A DNA stretch of 48,128 nt. It comes from Gordonia desulfuricans NBRC 100010 (GTDB lineage Bacteria > Actinomycetota > Actinomycetes > Mycobacteriales > Mycobacteriaceae). Below the pieces are notes generated by a model, which made no database searches, was not told where the DNA came from, and worked only from the letters and a program-made list of their open reading frames with translations. The DNA lies in contig NZ_BCNF01000077.1 of the NCBI RefSeq assembly GCF_001485495.1, positions 1 to 48,128 on the forward strand, read 5' to 3'. Positions 22,859 to 32,774 of the stretch are shown in pieces. Numbering within the stretch: position 1 is the stretch's first letter; each line of letters begins with the position of its first letter. A program made the translations under genes and the position numbers.

Positions 22859-25462
22859 TCACCTGTCCCGCAGGATGAGTGCGGCGATCCCGTCACGGTC
22901 GGTGACGTCGAGTTTGGCGCATGCACGATAGATGTGGCCCTCGACGGTGCGCACCGACACGGTCAGACGTTCGGCGATCTGCTTGTTGCTCAGGCCCGAT
23001 GCCACCAGGTTGGCGATCTCGCGTTCCCGTGAGGTGAGCGGCAGCGGCTGCGCCGCCTCCAGCAGCGCCGGGGTGCGCAGCCCACCGCAGGCCGCAGCCA
23101 GCCGGTTGGCCATCGACGACGACGCGACCGTCGCCGACCGTTTACCCGCGGCGTCGTGGATGGTGCTGGCCTGGGCGGCGATGTCGGCCGCCGACAGCTT
23201 GAACCCGAGTTCCTCGAGTTCGGCTGCGCAGACGTCGAGTTCGACGCCGTCACCGTCGGCCAGCGCGGCCGCGTGCCGGGCATAGATCCCGGCGAGCGGG
23301 CCGTCGATCACCTCGGCGAGTTCGGCCAGCCGCGGCGCCCCGGTGGTGTCGCCGAAGCGCGCCGCGGAGTGCAAGGCCTCCGCCTCGATCGCGAGCTGAC
23401 CGGTCTCGGCAGCGGCCCGGGCGGCGACGTGGGAGAGTTCGATCCCCTTGGACACCACTCCGGCGGCGGCCGCCTGCCAGGCCTCGGCGATCCCGAGCAT
23501 CGGGTCGAACACCGCCACATGGCGTCCGCCGCGGGCGCGGGCCCGGTCGAGGATGGCCTCGGCCCGGTCCGGCTCACCCAACGCGCTGAGTGCCTGTGCG
23601 AGAAAGACATAGGCCGGATGGTTCCAGGACGCCGAGTACTCCTCGCCGTCCAGGGTGGCCAGGGTCTGCTCGATCCGCCGGACCACCGCCGCACAGTCGC
23701 CGCGCGCCAGCTCGATGGTCGAGACCAGCACCCCCGACATCGCCCAGCTCAGATACTGCGCGGTGTTGGCGAAGGCGACGTAGCGTTGCACGGCCGCGTC
23801 GGCGTCGTCGAGTCGCCCGGTGAGGGTCAGGCCGAGGACCTCGCCGATCCCGGCCGGGTAGCGCAGCAGACCGTCGGTGAAGCGCTCCGCCTTGCGGGCA
23901 CGGTCGGCCATCGGCCCCAGCTCGGAGCCGCGCCCGGCGACCGCACGCGAGAGCATCCCGCCGAACACACCCCATTCGACCGCCCACGGCAGCGCCGTCT
24001 TCTCGGCGAGTACCGAATCGGCCATCGAGATGGCGTCCCCGATCCGGTTCTCGAAAAGTGCACAGGCCGAGGCGATCCCGTCGACGATGAGCATGAGATT
24101 CTGATCGTCGACGCCGGTGCGGACCTCGTCGAGGATCTTGGCGGCACGTTCGGCGTCGTTCATCACCCAGAACATGTTGCCGACGCGCTGCAGCCCGATC
24201 CGCAGGGTCAGGGCCGCATCGAGTCCGGTGACGTCGATGTCGGTGAGGATCTCCTCGGCCTGATCGGGGTGTCCCTGCCACATCAGTGCGCGCGAGAGCA
24301 GTTCGGCCTCGGCGGGTCCGCCGCCCTCCTCGAGTGCGGCCCGCGCGAACCGCTCCCCCATCGGGGTCTGCGCCAGGTTCAGCGCATCGTCGGCCGCCGA
24401 CGACAACAGGCTCAGATCCACCGCCGACGCATCGCTCTCCAGCGCCAGCTCGGCCAGCCTGATCCGGTCGAGGGGGGTGTCGAGGCTGCGGGACTTCAAC
24501 GCACGCACCAGATTCCCGCGGAGCCGACGCGAGGAGGCGAAGCCCAGGCGGCGTCGGATCACCTCGCCGAACAGGGGATGCTGGAAGCCGACGTTGAGAT
24601 CACGTCCGGCACGTTCGATCCGTACCAGCCCGTCGATCTCGGCGTGCTCGATGGCCTCCTCACCGGCGAGTTCGGCCAGGACGTCGAGATTCAGGGGTTC
24701 GCACAGACTCACGTACTTCAGCGAGGTCAGCACCGACTCGTCGAGTTGCTCGATCCGGCCCTCCAGCAGGGAGGCCAGCTCGGAGGTGATGGCTGCGCGG
24801 CCGCGCAGCTGCCACACCCCGTTGACCTGCCGCAGGGTGTTGGCCTGCCGCGCTCCCTCCACCAGATGACGCAGGAACAGCGCGTTGCCGCCGGATGCGG
24901 CCCACATGCGGTCGGCCGAATGCTCCTCGAGCTGCCCGCCGAGTACCGACTCGACCAGTTCGACGCTCTGTTCCTTGGTGAACGGCGACAGCGTGATCCG
25001 CAGGAGGTGGTTGTCCTTCCACAGCGACGTCACCGCATCGGGGACGGTCTCCCCGCTGCGCACCGTGGCGACGATGTGCACCGCCCGGTCGATCGCCAGC
25101 TGGTGCAGCAGCGTCGCCGACAGTTCGTCGAGCAGATGGGCGTCGTCGACACCGATCACGACGTTGCCACCGGACAGCAGTGACTCCCGGGCGGCGGCCA
25201 GGTAGGTGACCGGATCACTCGACGTCGCCGGCCCCACCAGATGCGCGAACACACCCAGGGGGATCGACCGTGCCGATTCCGTTCCGGCGACCCACCGCAC
25301 GCCGCCTTCGATTCCCGCCGTGACGTGACGGGCCAAGGTGGTCTTACCCACCCCGGAATCCCCCGTCAGCACCACGCCACATACCGAGGCCTCCCCCCGC
25401 AGTGCCGCGGAGATCGCCCGGTACTCCTTCTCGCGCTCGACCAGAGGCCAGTTCGCCGGCAT
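22859..25462 (-). CDS. LAL-type LuxR regulator (large ATP-binding)
   Basis: An 867-residue regulator of the MalT/LAL class. The N-terminal ATPase module has Walker A GDSGVGKTT near residue 34 and Walker B VVIGVDDAHLL. A long helical repeat (TPR-like) middle region follows, and a LuxR HTH lies at the C-terminus (LTSREREIANLVASGLSNKQ, then VSVRTVEGHIY). Such proteins activate catabolic or antibiotic genes when ATP and an inducer are bound. TAAAAT lies 7 nt before the ATG at 25462 with no Shine-Dalgarno, so the message is probably leaderless. The target genes are not evident; the ABC exporter upstream is on the same strand but 107 bp away. Confidence 0.9.
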   Translation of the reverse strand: MPANWPLVEREKEYRAISAALRGEASVCGVVLTGDSGVGKTTLARHVTAGIEGGVRWVAGTESARSIPLGVFAHLVGPATSSDPVTYLAAARESLLSGGNVVIGVDDAHLLDELSATLLHQLAIDRAVHIVATVRSGETVPDAVTSLWKDNHLLRITLSPFTKEQSVELVESVLGGQLEEHSADRMWAASGGNALFLRHLVEGARQANTLRQVNGVWQLRGRAAITSELASLLEGRIEQLDESVLTSLKYVSLCEPLNLDVLAELAGEEAIEHAEIDGLVRIERAGRDLNVGFQHPLFGEVIRRRLGFASSRRLRGNLVRALKSRSLDTPLDRIRLAELALESDASAVDLSLLSSAADDALNLAQTPMGERFARAALEEGGGPAEAELLSRALMWQGHPDQAEEILTDIDVTGLDAALTLRIGLQRVGNMFWVMNDAERAAKILDEVRTGVDDQNLMLIVDGIASACALFENRIGDAISMADSVLAEKTALPWAVEWGVFGGMLSRAVAGRGSELGPMADRARKAERFTDGLLRYPAGIGEVLGLTLTGRLDDADAAVQRYVAFANTAQYLSWAMSGVLVSTIELARGDCAAVVRRIEQTLATLDGEEYSASWNHPAYVFLAQALSALGEPDRAEAILDRARARGGRHVAVFDPMLGIAEAWQAAAAGVVSKGIELSHVAARAAAETGQLAIEAEALHSAARFGDTTGAPRLAELAEVIDGPLAGIYARHAAALADGDGVELDVCAAELEELGFKLSAADIAAQASTIHDAAGKRSATVASSSMANRLAAACGGLRTPALLEAAQPLPLTSREREIANLVASGLSNKQIAERLTVSVRTVEGHIYRACAKLDVTDRDGIAALILRDR

Positions 25463-25569
25463 GCGGAGAATTTTAGTCGGTTGATCAGGAGTTCGATACG
25501 TCGTGTCCCCGCGCCGACGGACACCGGTTGCCGATCAGGCTGTACACCGGCTGTGCGTCGGCTGTGGAT

Positions 25570-26313
25570 CTATGCGTCGCGTCGGTCGGTGACGACCACA
25601 CCGATCACGAAGATGACGATCGCCCAGATCGCGAAGTAGATCAGCGAGACCGTCGGTCCCCAGTGGTAGTCCGAACCTTCCACACCCGACAGGAACCGGG
25701 TCCCGTTGCCGAACGGCAGCAACGGCGCCGCCCAGTCGCTGACCTTGGGGACCGCACTCAGGATGGTCTCGATCACGAGCATCCACACCAGCACCAGCGA
25801 GATGGCGCCGGCGGTCTGCCGGATCAGTGCGCCCACGCCGATCGAGAGCAGCACGCACAGCGCGGCGTACACCGGGATGCCCCAGATCTGCCGGATCACC
25901 CCCGAACTGCCCAGGTCGACGCCGGTGATCCCGGCCTTGAGCACGAGCACACAGATCACCGTGAGGATCAGCATGACGAGGAATGTCAGGCCCACGTAGA
26001 CGACCGCCTTGGCGACCAGCGCGACCGGCCGCTTGGGGACGGCCAGGAACGTCGACCGGATGGTGCCGAACCGGTGTTCGCTGGTGATGCCGAGGATCGC
26101 CATGATCATCAGCACGATGACGGCGAACTGGTGCAGCCCGATCAGTGCGACGAACATCGACTCGCCGTCGACCGGCGTGCCGTCGGTGTTGTCGGCGAGA
26201 CCGGCGAACAGTCCGGTGACACCCAGCGACAGGATCACCGCGAGTCCCACACACCAGTAGGGAGATCGGATCGTGGTGAGTTTGATCTGCTCGGCCCGCA
26301 GTGCGCCGATCAT
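25570..26313 (-). CDS. ABC-2 type transporter permease
   Basis: A 247-residue membrane protein with about six hydrophobic spans. The N-terminal LRAEQIKLTTIRSPYWCVGL and the SEHRFGTIRSTFLAVPKR loop are typical of ABC-2/DUF-type exporter permeases of the ABC2_membrane_3 kind. The ATG overlaps the stop of the ATPase gene by 4 nt (26310-26313), so it pairs with that ATPase as an exporter. Substrate is unknown; such pairs often move lipids, peptides or antibiotics. Confidence 0.85.
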   Translation of the reverse strand: MIGALRAEQIKLTTIRSPYWCVGLAVILSLGVTGLFAGLADNTDGTPVDGESMFVALIGLHQFAVIVLMIMAILGITSEHRFGTIRSTFLAVPKRPVALVAKAVVYVGLTFLVMLILTVICVLVLKAGITGVDLGSSGVIRQIWGIPVYAALCVLLSIGVGALIRQTAGAISLVLVWMLVIETILSAVPKVSDWAAPLLPFGNGTRFLSGVEGSDYHWGPTVSLIYFAIWAIVIFVIGVVVTDRRDA

Positions 26314-27419
26314 CGGGGACCTCCGTCGAACGGTGCGGACGGCGTCTGAGGTGACCCGGCCTGCGGGGGCTGCTGGGGTATCGGGTGAGGTATCGACGCG
26401 GACGGCGGGGGGCCGGCGAAGGGCGGGCCGGCAACAGGCGGTCCGGCGAGCGGGGTGGCAGAGTGCGGCGGGGCGGCGACGGGCGGTCCGGCGTACGGAG
26501 TGGCGGTGGTCCCGCCCTGGTACTGCACCGACCCGGCGGTGATCGCCATGAACGCCTCCTCGAGCGAGGCGGTGTGGGCGGCCAGCTCGTGAAGACGGAT
26601 ACCGGCGTCCCCGGCGACGTCGCCGACACGGTCGGTGGTCACGTCGTCGATCGCGACGACCGGACGGCCCTGCGCGTCGGCTTCCGGGCGGGGCGCCAGC
26701 CCGGCGGTGACCAGCGCGTCGTGCAGACGTTGCGGTTCCGGCGTGCGGACCCGGACCGTGGTCCGCGCCGATGCGGTGAACTCGCCCACCGAGCAGCTCG
26801 TGATCAGCCGGCCCTGCCCGATGACGACGAGGTGGTCGGCGGTCAGCGACATCTCGGTGAGCAGATGACTCGACACCAGCACGGTGCGGCCCTCCCGGGC
26901 CAGCTGCCGCATGAAGTTGCGAATCCAGACGATGCCCTCGGGATCGAGCCCGTTGACCGGCTCGTCGAACATCAGGGTGTGCGGGTCGCCGAGCATCGCC
27001 CCGGCCAGCCCGAGGCGCTGTGACATGCCGAGTGAGAACCCGCCCGCCCGCTTCTTGGCCACCGAGGTCAGGCCCACCATCTCGAGGACCTCGTCGACGC
27101 GGCCCACCGGGAGGCCGTTGCTCACCGCGAGCCACCGCAGATGCGAGCGTGCACTGCGGTTGGGGTGGACCCACCGTGCGTCGAGCAGGGCACCCACCTG
27201 CCGCAACGGGTTCTCCAGCTCGGCATAGGGGTGACCGTCGATGGTCGCGCGGCCCGACGTCGGACGGTCGAGTCCGAGCATCATGCGCATGGTGGTGGAC
27301 TTCCCGGCCCCGTTCGGACCGAGGAATCCGGTGACCCGGCCCGGTTCCACGTCGAACGAGAGATCGTCGACGGCGCGGACGCTTCCGTAGTCCTTGGTGA
27401 GGTTCTCGACCTTCAGCAC
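26310..27419 (-). CDS. ABC transporter ATP-binding protein with proline-rich tail
   Basis: A 369-residue ATPase for the adjacent permease. Walker A GPNGAGKST, Q-loop region, signature variant LGMSQRLGL (usually LSGGQ-like), Walker B LMFDEPVNGLDP and H-loop SSHLL are present in the first ~210 residues. After about residue 295 a Pro/Gly/Ala repeat begins (TPYAGPPVAAPPHSATPLAG and more of the same) that most such ATPases lack. The GTG at 27419 follows a TAATGT -10 by 7 nt; that box overlaps the thiG stop codon, so the pair may be transcribed by itself and from the thi operon. Confidence 0.87.
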   Translation of the reverse strand: MLKVENLTKDYGSVRAVDDLSFDVEPGRVTGFLGPNGAGKSTTMRMMLGLDRPTSGRATIDGHPYAELENPLRQVGALLDARWVHPNRSARSHLRWLAVSNGLPVGRVDEVLEMVGLTSVAKKRAGGFSLGMSQRLGLAGAMLGDPHTLMFDEPVNGLDPEGIVWIRNFMRQLAREGRTVLVSSHLLTEMSLTADHLVVIGQGRLITSCSVGEFTASARTTVRVRTPEPQRLHDALVTAGLAPRPEADAQGRPVVAIDDVTTDRVGDVAGDAGIRLHELAAHTASLEEAFMAITAGSVQYQGGTTATPYAGPPVAAPPHSATPLAGPPVAGPPFAGPPPSASIPHPIPQQPPQAGSPQTPSAPFDGGPR

Positions 27420-27429
27420 ACGGCCGACA

Positions 27430-28395
<966 letters not shown>

Positions 28396-28399
<4 letters not shown>

Positions 28400-29526
28400 C
28401 CTATCCCTCCGGTGGTGATCGTCTGTTCGAAAATGTTTGCGGTGCAGGGCTTCTCGTCGCCCGGTTCGGCGAGGAGTGCGGCGAAGGCGTCGGCGGTGTA
28501 GGGCGCCAGCATGATCCCGTTGCGGCCGTGACCGCACGCCAGCAGCACCCGCTCGTCGAGACGGCCGATGATCGGCAGGCCGTCGGGCGAACAGGGCCGG
28601 AATCCCACGCCGACCTCGGCGAGGGTGTACTCGCGCAATCCGGGATAGACCTCGATGGCGTCGGCGAGCAGGTCGGCGACCCCGGCGGCCCGGGCACCGG
28701 CGGCACCGCTGCGCCATTCGTGCGCGTCCCCCTCGTATTGTGTTGCGCCGACGACGATCCCGTCGGATCGGGGCACCAGGTAGACCGTGCGGCCATCGAC
28801 CCGCGCGCGGATCACATGCAGGGGCGGGGGCACGGTCCAGCGGTCGGCCCGCAGCCGCAGCACCTCCCCCTTGTCCAGGTGAACCGGGGCATCGGGCCAG
28901 AGGTCGGCGATCCCGGCACCGGCGGCGAGCAGGATCTGATCCGGGCGATGGCCGTCGAGCTCGGCGAGGTCGGCGATGCGACCCGATTCGATCCGCCCAC
29001 CGGCGGCGATCAGGGCCGCACGCAGTGCGGCCAGCAGGCGGCGGTTGTCGACGGCCCCCTCCCCGCGGGCGAGATAGCCACCGCGCAAACGGGATCCGAT
29101 CGCCGGCTCGCGCTCTCGGATCACCGTGGCGTCGACCGGGGTGAGCCGATCGGTGCTGCGCGGACGCCGCGACCAGACGAAATCGGCGAGTTGAGCGAGG
29201 TATCCGGCGTCGGCGGCGGTGGCCGCGACGAACAGCGAGTCGTGTGCGGCGACCACATCCGGGTCGCCGAGCCGGACGATCAGGTCCGGCCAGCGTGCGA
29301 CGGAACGTTCGGACAGCTCGAGCAGGGCGTCCTCGCCGGGATGACCCTCACCGAGCGAACCGAGCATCCCGCCGGCCACCCAGGCGGCCCGCAGATGTTC
29401 TCCGGCGTCGACGACGGTGACCTGCCAGCCCTCGTCGGCGGCACGGAGTGCGCAGGTCAGGCCGATGACACCGCCGCCGACCACGACGAGATGGCGGGGT
29501 GTGCGCGATGTTTCGCTGGACGACAT
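28396..29526 (-). CDS. thiO: glycine oxidase ThiO
   Basis: A 376-residue FAD oxidase that converts glycine to dehydroglycine for thiazole synthesis. The FAD-binding motif LVVVGGGVIGLTCALRAADE is near residues 13-32. A second FAD motif, CGHGRNGIMLAP, lies near the end. It is the first gene of thiO-thiS-thiG and is covered by the TPP riboswitch 15 nt upstream of the ATG at 29526. An alternative ATG lies 10 codons upstream inside the riboswitch and is unlikely. No strong Shine-Dalgarno is close to the ATG; GGAAGGA about 12 nt away overlaps the riboswitch 3' edge. Confidence 0.92.
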
Positions 29527-29540
29527 GGGTCGGTCGCATC

Positions 29541-29629
29541 CTTCCTTCGCCGGCATGATCCGGATCAGGTGTGACGGTCAGCGGGGGCGTCCCGCACTCT
29601 CAGCCCGGCGAACCCCGGACTCCCGTGTT
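29541..29629 (-). promoter_or_regulatory. TPP riboswitch (THI element)
   Basis: On the minus strand the conserved parts appear in order: CGGGAGTCC, then GGGCTGAGAG, then the ACCTGATCCGGATCATGCCG core, then GCGAAGGAAGG. These are the landmark segments of the TPP aptamer. The 3' edge GGAAGG lies close to the thiO start, so ligand binding probably hides the ribosome site or ends transcription. Confidence 0.95.
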
Positions 29630-29638
29630 GTCGTACCC

Positions 29639-29648
29639 AGCATAACCT
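29639..29648. promoter_or_regulatory. overlapping back-to-back -10 boxes for thiO and thiE
   Basis: AGCATAACCT contains TAACCT on the plus strand (29643-29648), 7 nt before the thiE ATG, and TATGCT on the minus strand (29639-29644), upstream of the TPP riboswitch. The two -10 boxes share two bases, so the two promoters probably cannot be occupied together. Confidence 0.55.
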
Positions 29649-29655
29649 TTCGGTC

Positions 29656-30357
29656 ATGGCCACCGATCACCCGTCCGCCTCCGCCCGTCCCGACATCCGA
29701 ACTCGCCTCGCCGGGGCCCGGCTGTACCTGTGCACCGATGCCCGCCGCGACCGTGGCGACCTGATGGAGTTCGTCGACGCCGCACTCGCCGGTGGCGTGG
29801 ACATCATCCAGTTGCGCGACAAGGGATCTGCGGGAGAGAAGCAGTTCGGCACCCTGGAGGCCCGCGCCGAGCTGGACCTGCTCGCACAGTTGCGCCGGCT
29901 CGCCGACGCGCACGGTGCGCTGCTCGCGGTGAACGACCGCGCCGACATCGCCGCGCTCGCCGGAGCCGACGTCCTGCACCTCGGGCAGGGCGACCTGACG
30001 CCGGCGCGGGCACGCGAGGTGGTCGGCGATGCGATGATCGTCGGCGTGTCGACCCACGACCCCGATCAGGCCCGGAGCGCCGACGCCGACCCGGCGGTGG
30101 ACTACTTCTGCGTCGGGCCGTGCTGGCCGACGCCGACCAAACCCGACCGCGTCGCCCCCGGCCTCGGCCTGGTCCGCGAGGTGGCGGCGAGTGCACCGTC
30201 GACCCCGTGGTTCGCGATCGGCGGCATCGACGAGCAGCGGCTGCCGGAGGTCGTCGAGGCGGGCGCGTCCCGGATCGTGGTGGTGCGGGCACTGACCGCC
30301 GCCGGCGACCCCGCCGCCGCGGCCACCCGTCTGCGTGCGGGCACCGGTCGGCCCTGA
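29656..30357 (+). CDS. thiE: thiamine-phosphate synthase
   Basis: A 233-residue TIM barrel that joins HMP-pyrophosphate and thiazole phosphate. Family motifs: [33 protein letters not shown], and [18 protein letters not shown]. The GVSTHD segment follows the usual GxS-CH pattern. TAACCT lies 7 nt before the ATG with no Shine-Dalgarno, so it should be leaderless. It is not behind a riboswitch, unlike the divergent thiO-thiS-thiG. A hairpin follows it at 30381-30410. Confidence 0.94.
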   Translation: MATDHPSASARPDIRTRLAGARLYLCTDARRDRGDLMEFVDAALAGGVDIIQLRDKGSAGEKQFGTLEARAELDLLAQLRRLADAHGALLAVNDRADIAALAGADVLHLGQGDLTPARAREVVGDAMIVGVSTHDPDQARSADADPAVDYFCVGPCWPTPTKPDRVAPGLGLVREVAASAPSTPWFAIGGIDEQRLPEVVEAGASRIVVVRALTAAGDPAAAATRLRAGTGRP

Positions 30358-30380
30358 TCCCCCACACCTGTCCTGATCCC

Positions 30381-30410
30381 CCGCCGGTCCGGATCTCACC
30401 CGGACGGCGG
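30381..30410 (+). terminator. GC-rich hairpin after thiE
   Basis: CCGCCGGTCCGG (30381-30392) pairs with CCGGACGGCGG (30400-30410) with one bulged base and a 7-nt loop. It lies 24 bp after the thiE stop. There is no U-tract. Confidence 0.5.
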
Positions 30411-30440
30411 TTGCCGGACCCGCAGGTCGAGGTCTATGAT
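30411..30440 (+). promoter_or_regulatory. promoter of the leader peptide / LeuA-like gene
   Basis: TTGCCG (30411-30416) and TATGAT (30435-30440) are spaced 18 bp, a good sigma-70-type pair. The expected start site is at or near the leader ATG at 30450, so the leader is probably leaderless. Confidence 0.6.
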
Positions 30441-30449
30441 GGTCCGATC

Positions 30450-30494
30450 ATGCGTATCCACAACGTGCTCGTATCCCGCCGCAGCGGGGCCTGA
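30450..30494 (+). CDS. candidate 14-residue leader peptide
   Basis: ATG CGT ... TGA encodes MRIHNVLVSRRSGA. Its start lies 9 nt after the TATGAT -10 box. The last codons (30479-30489) form the left arm of the first hairpin of the downstream attenuator, so a ribosome at the end of the peptide would open it. One Leu and two Val codons lie in the NVLV centre. This is the architecture of leader-peptide attenuation; leader-peptide control of leuA has been described in Actinobacteria. The identity as a leader is inference. Confidence 0.55.
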   Translation: MRIHNVLVSRRSGA

Positions 30495-30568
30495 CTTCGA
30501 CCGGCCCCCCGCTGCGGGGTCGTTGCACGTTCTCGTCGGTCACCTTTTCTTCGACCGAAACGAGTTTT
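30479..30568 (+). promoter_or_regulatory. candidate attenuator: two hairpins with loop-to-arm complementarity
   Basis: Hairpin 1: 30479-30489 (CCGCAGCGGGG without its first mismatch; core CGCAGCGGGG) pairs with CCCCGCTGCG at 30507-30516. Hairpin 2: CTCGTCGGTC (30532-30541) pairs with GACCG (30553-30557) and ACGAG (30560-30564) with a 2-nt bulge, followed by TTTT (30565-30568), just before the ATG at 30573. The loop of hairpin 1 contains GACCG (30499-30503), which can pair instead with CGGTC of hairpin 2, giving mutually exclusive or pseudoknotted states. Confidence 0.55.
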
Positions 30569-30572
30569 CCCG

Positions 30573-31073
30573 ATGCGCAGCCTTCACTTCTCCGAGTCAT
30601 CGTGTTCGTGTAGCGAGCGTGACGCCGGAGTCCACGACGAGCTCCTGGCTCGGTTCGGCGCTCCGCTCCCCCGAGGCATTCGCGAGGAGGCACACGGAAT
30701 GACCTGGCAAGAATTCGACGATTCCTTCGGCGGCACGGGTGCGATCCGGTTGGGGTCGTGGTCGCTGAACCCGGCCCCGGCCGACATGATCGAGTGTCGC
30801 GCCACCATCGCCTACGCCGACCGGATCATGTCGATGTCGGCGACGGCGACCGGACCGGTCGGCGCGATGACGTCGATCCTGCACGAGATGGGCGCACCCG
30901 TCCAGGTCGTCTCGGTGCATCAGCGCCAGACCGACGACGGCATCACCGCGTTCATGCTGTGCGAGCACAACCACCGGCAGTGCTGGGTCTACGGTGACGG
31001 CGCGACCGCCGACGAGGCGAACGTCAACGCCCTCGTCGCCGGCGCCAACCGGTTGCTCGAGCCCGACGCCTGA
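30573..31073 (+). CDS. stand-alone LeuA-type allosteric (regulatory) domain protein
   Basis: A 166-residue protein matching the C-terminal regulatory domain of 2-isopropylmalate synthase, without the catalytic TIM barrel. Seen: LPRGIREEAHGMTWQEF, then ATATGPVGAMTSILHEMGAP and AFMLCEHNHRQCWVYGDGAT with NALVAGANRLLE at the end, as in the LeuA leucine-binding domain. Actinobacteria carry such short paralogues; their role is not established. It may bind a branched-chain amino acid. Cys-rich residues 10-15 at the N-terminus (ESSCSCSE) are unusual. The attenuator upstream suggests control by amino-acid supply. Confidence 0.72.
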   Translation: MRSLHFSESSCSCSERDAGVHDELLARFGAPLPRGIREEAHGMTWQEFDDSFGGTGAIRLGSWSLNPAPADMIECRATIAYADRIMSMSATATGPVGAMTSILHEMGAPVQVVSVHQRQTDDGITAFMLCEHNHRQCWVYGDGATADEANVNALVAGANRLLEPDA

Positions 31074-31106
31074 GGTGCCCCGGCCCACCCCGGACACCAT
31101 CTGCCG

Positions 31107-32774
31107 TCACAGGCGGATCGCATCCGACAAGGCCTCGGTGATCCGGGCGAGACGATCGGCGGCGGCGGCACGCGGCACCTCGTCGTCGCACCGGAACACC
31201 ACCTCGAGGTAGCACTTGAGTTTCGGTTCGGTACCCGACGGCCGGATGATCACCCGGTCGTCGGCGGCCGTCCGGAACATCAGGCCGTCGGTGGGCGGCA
31301 GATCCGGTGACCCGACCGACAGGTCGACCGATTCGATCACCGCCGATCCGGCGAGCACGGTGAGCGGCCGCGCCCGCAGCCGCGTCATCGCATCACGGAT
31401 CCGGGACAGGTCGTCGACGCGGATGCTCAGTTGCGCCGTCGCGTGCAGCCCGTGCTGCCGGGCGAGCTCGTCGAGGCGGCCCCCGAGTGTCACGCCGCGG
31501 CCGGCGAGTTCCTCGACCAGCGTCACCACACGGACCGCGGCACCGATCCCGTCCTTGTCGCGAACCGCCTGCGGATCGGTGCAGTACCCGATCGCCTCCT
31601 CGTACCCGAACCGCAGGTCCGGTGCGCGGGCGATCCATTTGAACCCGGTCAGGGTGGTCACCCCGCGCAGCCCGTGGGCCTGCGCGATCCGCCCGAGCAG
31701 CCGGCTCGACACGATCGAGCACGCCAGGGTGGTGCCCGGACGGGAGTCGTCGCGGGCGGCCTGATCGCCGAGCAGGGCGCCGAGTTCGTCGCCGGTGAGC
31801 TGCCGCCACGTCCGGTCGGCCTGCGGGATCGCCACCGAGCAGCGGTCGGCGTCCGGATCGAGGGCGATCACCACATCGGCGTCGACATCGGCGGCCAGTG
31901 CCAGCGCCAGGTCGAGGGCGCCGGGCTCCTCCGGATTGGGGAACGCGACGGTCGGGAAGTCCGGGTCGGGGTCGGCCTGGGCGGCGACGACGTGCACGTC
32001 GGTGATCCGTGCGGCGTCGAGCACCCGCAGGGCGGTGGCGCCGCCGACCCCGTGCATCGCGGTCAGCACCACACGCACCCGGCTGGGTTCGGGGTCGCGT
32101 CGATGTGACGCCATCCGGCTCACATAGGCCTCGACCACCTCGTCGGCGACCGGTTCGACGTGCTCGGTGCTGCGGGGTACGGCATCGGCCGGCGGGGCGT
32201 CGGCGATCCGTGCCGCGATCTGGGCGTCGGCGGGCGGCACGATCTGCACCCCGCGGCCGTCCGGGTCGGCGGCACGGCCACCGAGATAGACCTTGTAGCC
32301 GTTGTCGGCGGGCGGATTGTGCGACGCGGTGATCATGACCCCGGCGTCGGCGTCGAGGGCTCGCACCGCGTAGGCGGTGACCGGGGTGGGCAGTCGGGCC
32401 GGCAATGCGAGTGCGCGCAGCCCCGCCCCCGACAACACCTCGAGGGCGACGTCGCGGAAGGCCGACGACCCGTGGCGGGCGTCGCAGCCGACCACCACGC
32501 GGGCATCGGCTCCCACGGTGTCGAGCAGATGGCGGGCCACACCGGCGGTCGCCCGGGTCACCACCGCGACGTTCATCCGCGACTGACCTGCGCCGACCGG
32601 TCCGCGCAGGCCCGCGGTACCGAACTCGAGGGGACCGGCGAAGCGGTCGGCCAGTGCGGCGAGCGCACCGGGCCGGCTGCGGTCGGCGTCGGCGATCAGT
32701 CCGGCGAGCTCGTCGCGGGTGGTCGGGTCCGGATCGTGACCGAGCCAGTCGCGAGCGCGATCGGTGAGGGTCAT
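31107..32774 (-). CDS. phospho-sugar mutase (phosphoglucomutase/phosphomannomutase family)
   Basis: A 555-residue alpha-D-phosphohexomutase. The phosphoserine motif TASHNPP, the metal-binding DPDADR loop (IALDPDADRCS) and the C-terminal phosphate-binding RPSGTEPK are present. It is most like the PmmB-type mutase of mycobacteria. It interconverts hexose 1- and 6-phosphates for polysaccharide and mannose-lipid synthesis. The ATG overlaps the Nudix stop by 4 nt. A gene symbol is withheld because sugar specificity cannot be read from sequence. Confidence 0.9.
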   Translation of the reverse strand: MTLTDRARDWLGHDPDPTTRDELAGLIADADRSRPGALAALADRFAGPLEFGTAGLRGPVGAGQSRMNVAVVTRATAGVARHLLDTVGADARVVVGCDARHGSSAFRDVALEVLSGAGLRALALPARLPTPVTAYAVRALDADAGVMITASHNPPADNGYKVYLGGRAADPDGRGVQIVPPADAQIAARIADAPPADAVPRSTEHVEPVADEVVEAYVSRMASHRRDPEPSRVRVVLTAMHGVGGATALRVLDAARITDVHVVAAQADPDPDFPTVAFPNPEEPGALDLALALAADVDADVVIALDPDADRCSVAIPQADRTWRQLTGDELGALLGDQAARDDSRPGTTLACSIVSSRLLGRIAQAHGLRGVTTLTGFKWIARAPDLRFGYEEAIGYCTDPQAVRDKDGIGAAVRVVTLVEELAGRGVTLGGRLDELARQHGLHATAQLSIRVDDLSRIRDAMTRLRARPLTVLAGSAVIESVDLSVGSPDLPPTDGLMFRTAADDRVIIRPSGTEPKLKCYLEVVFRCDDEVPRAAAADRLARITEALSDAIRL

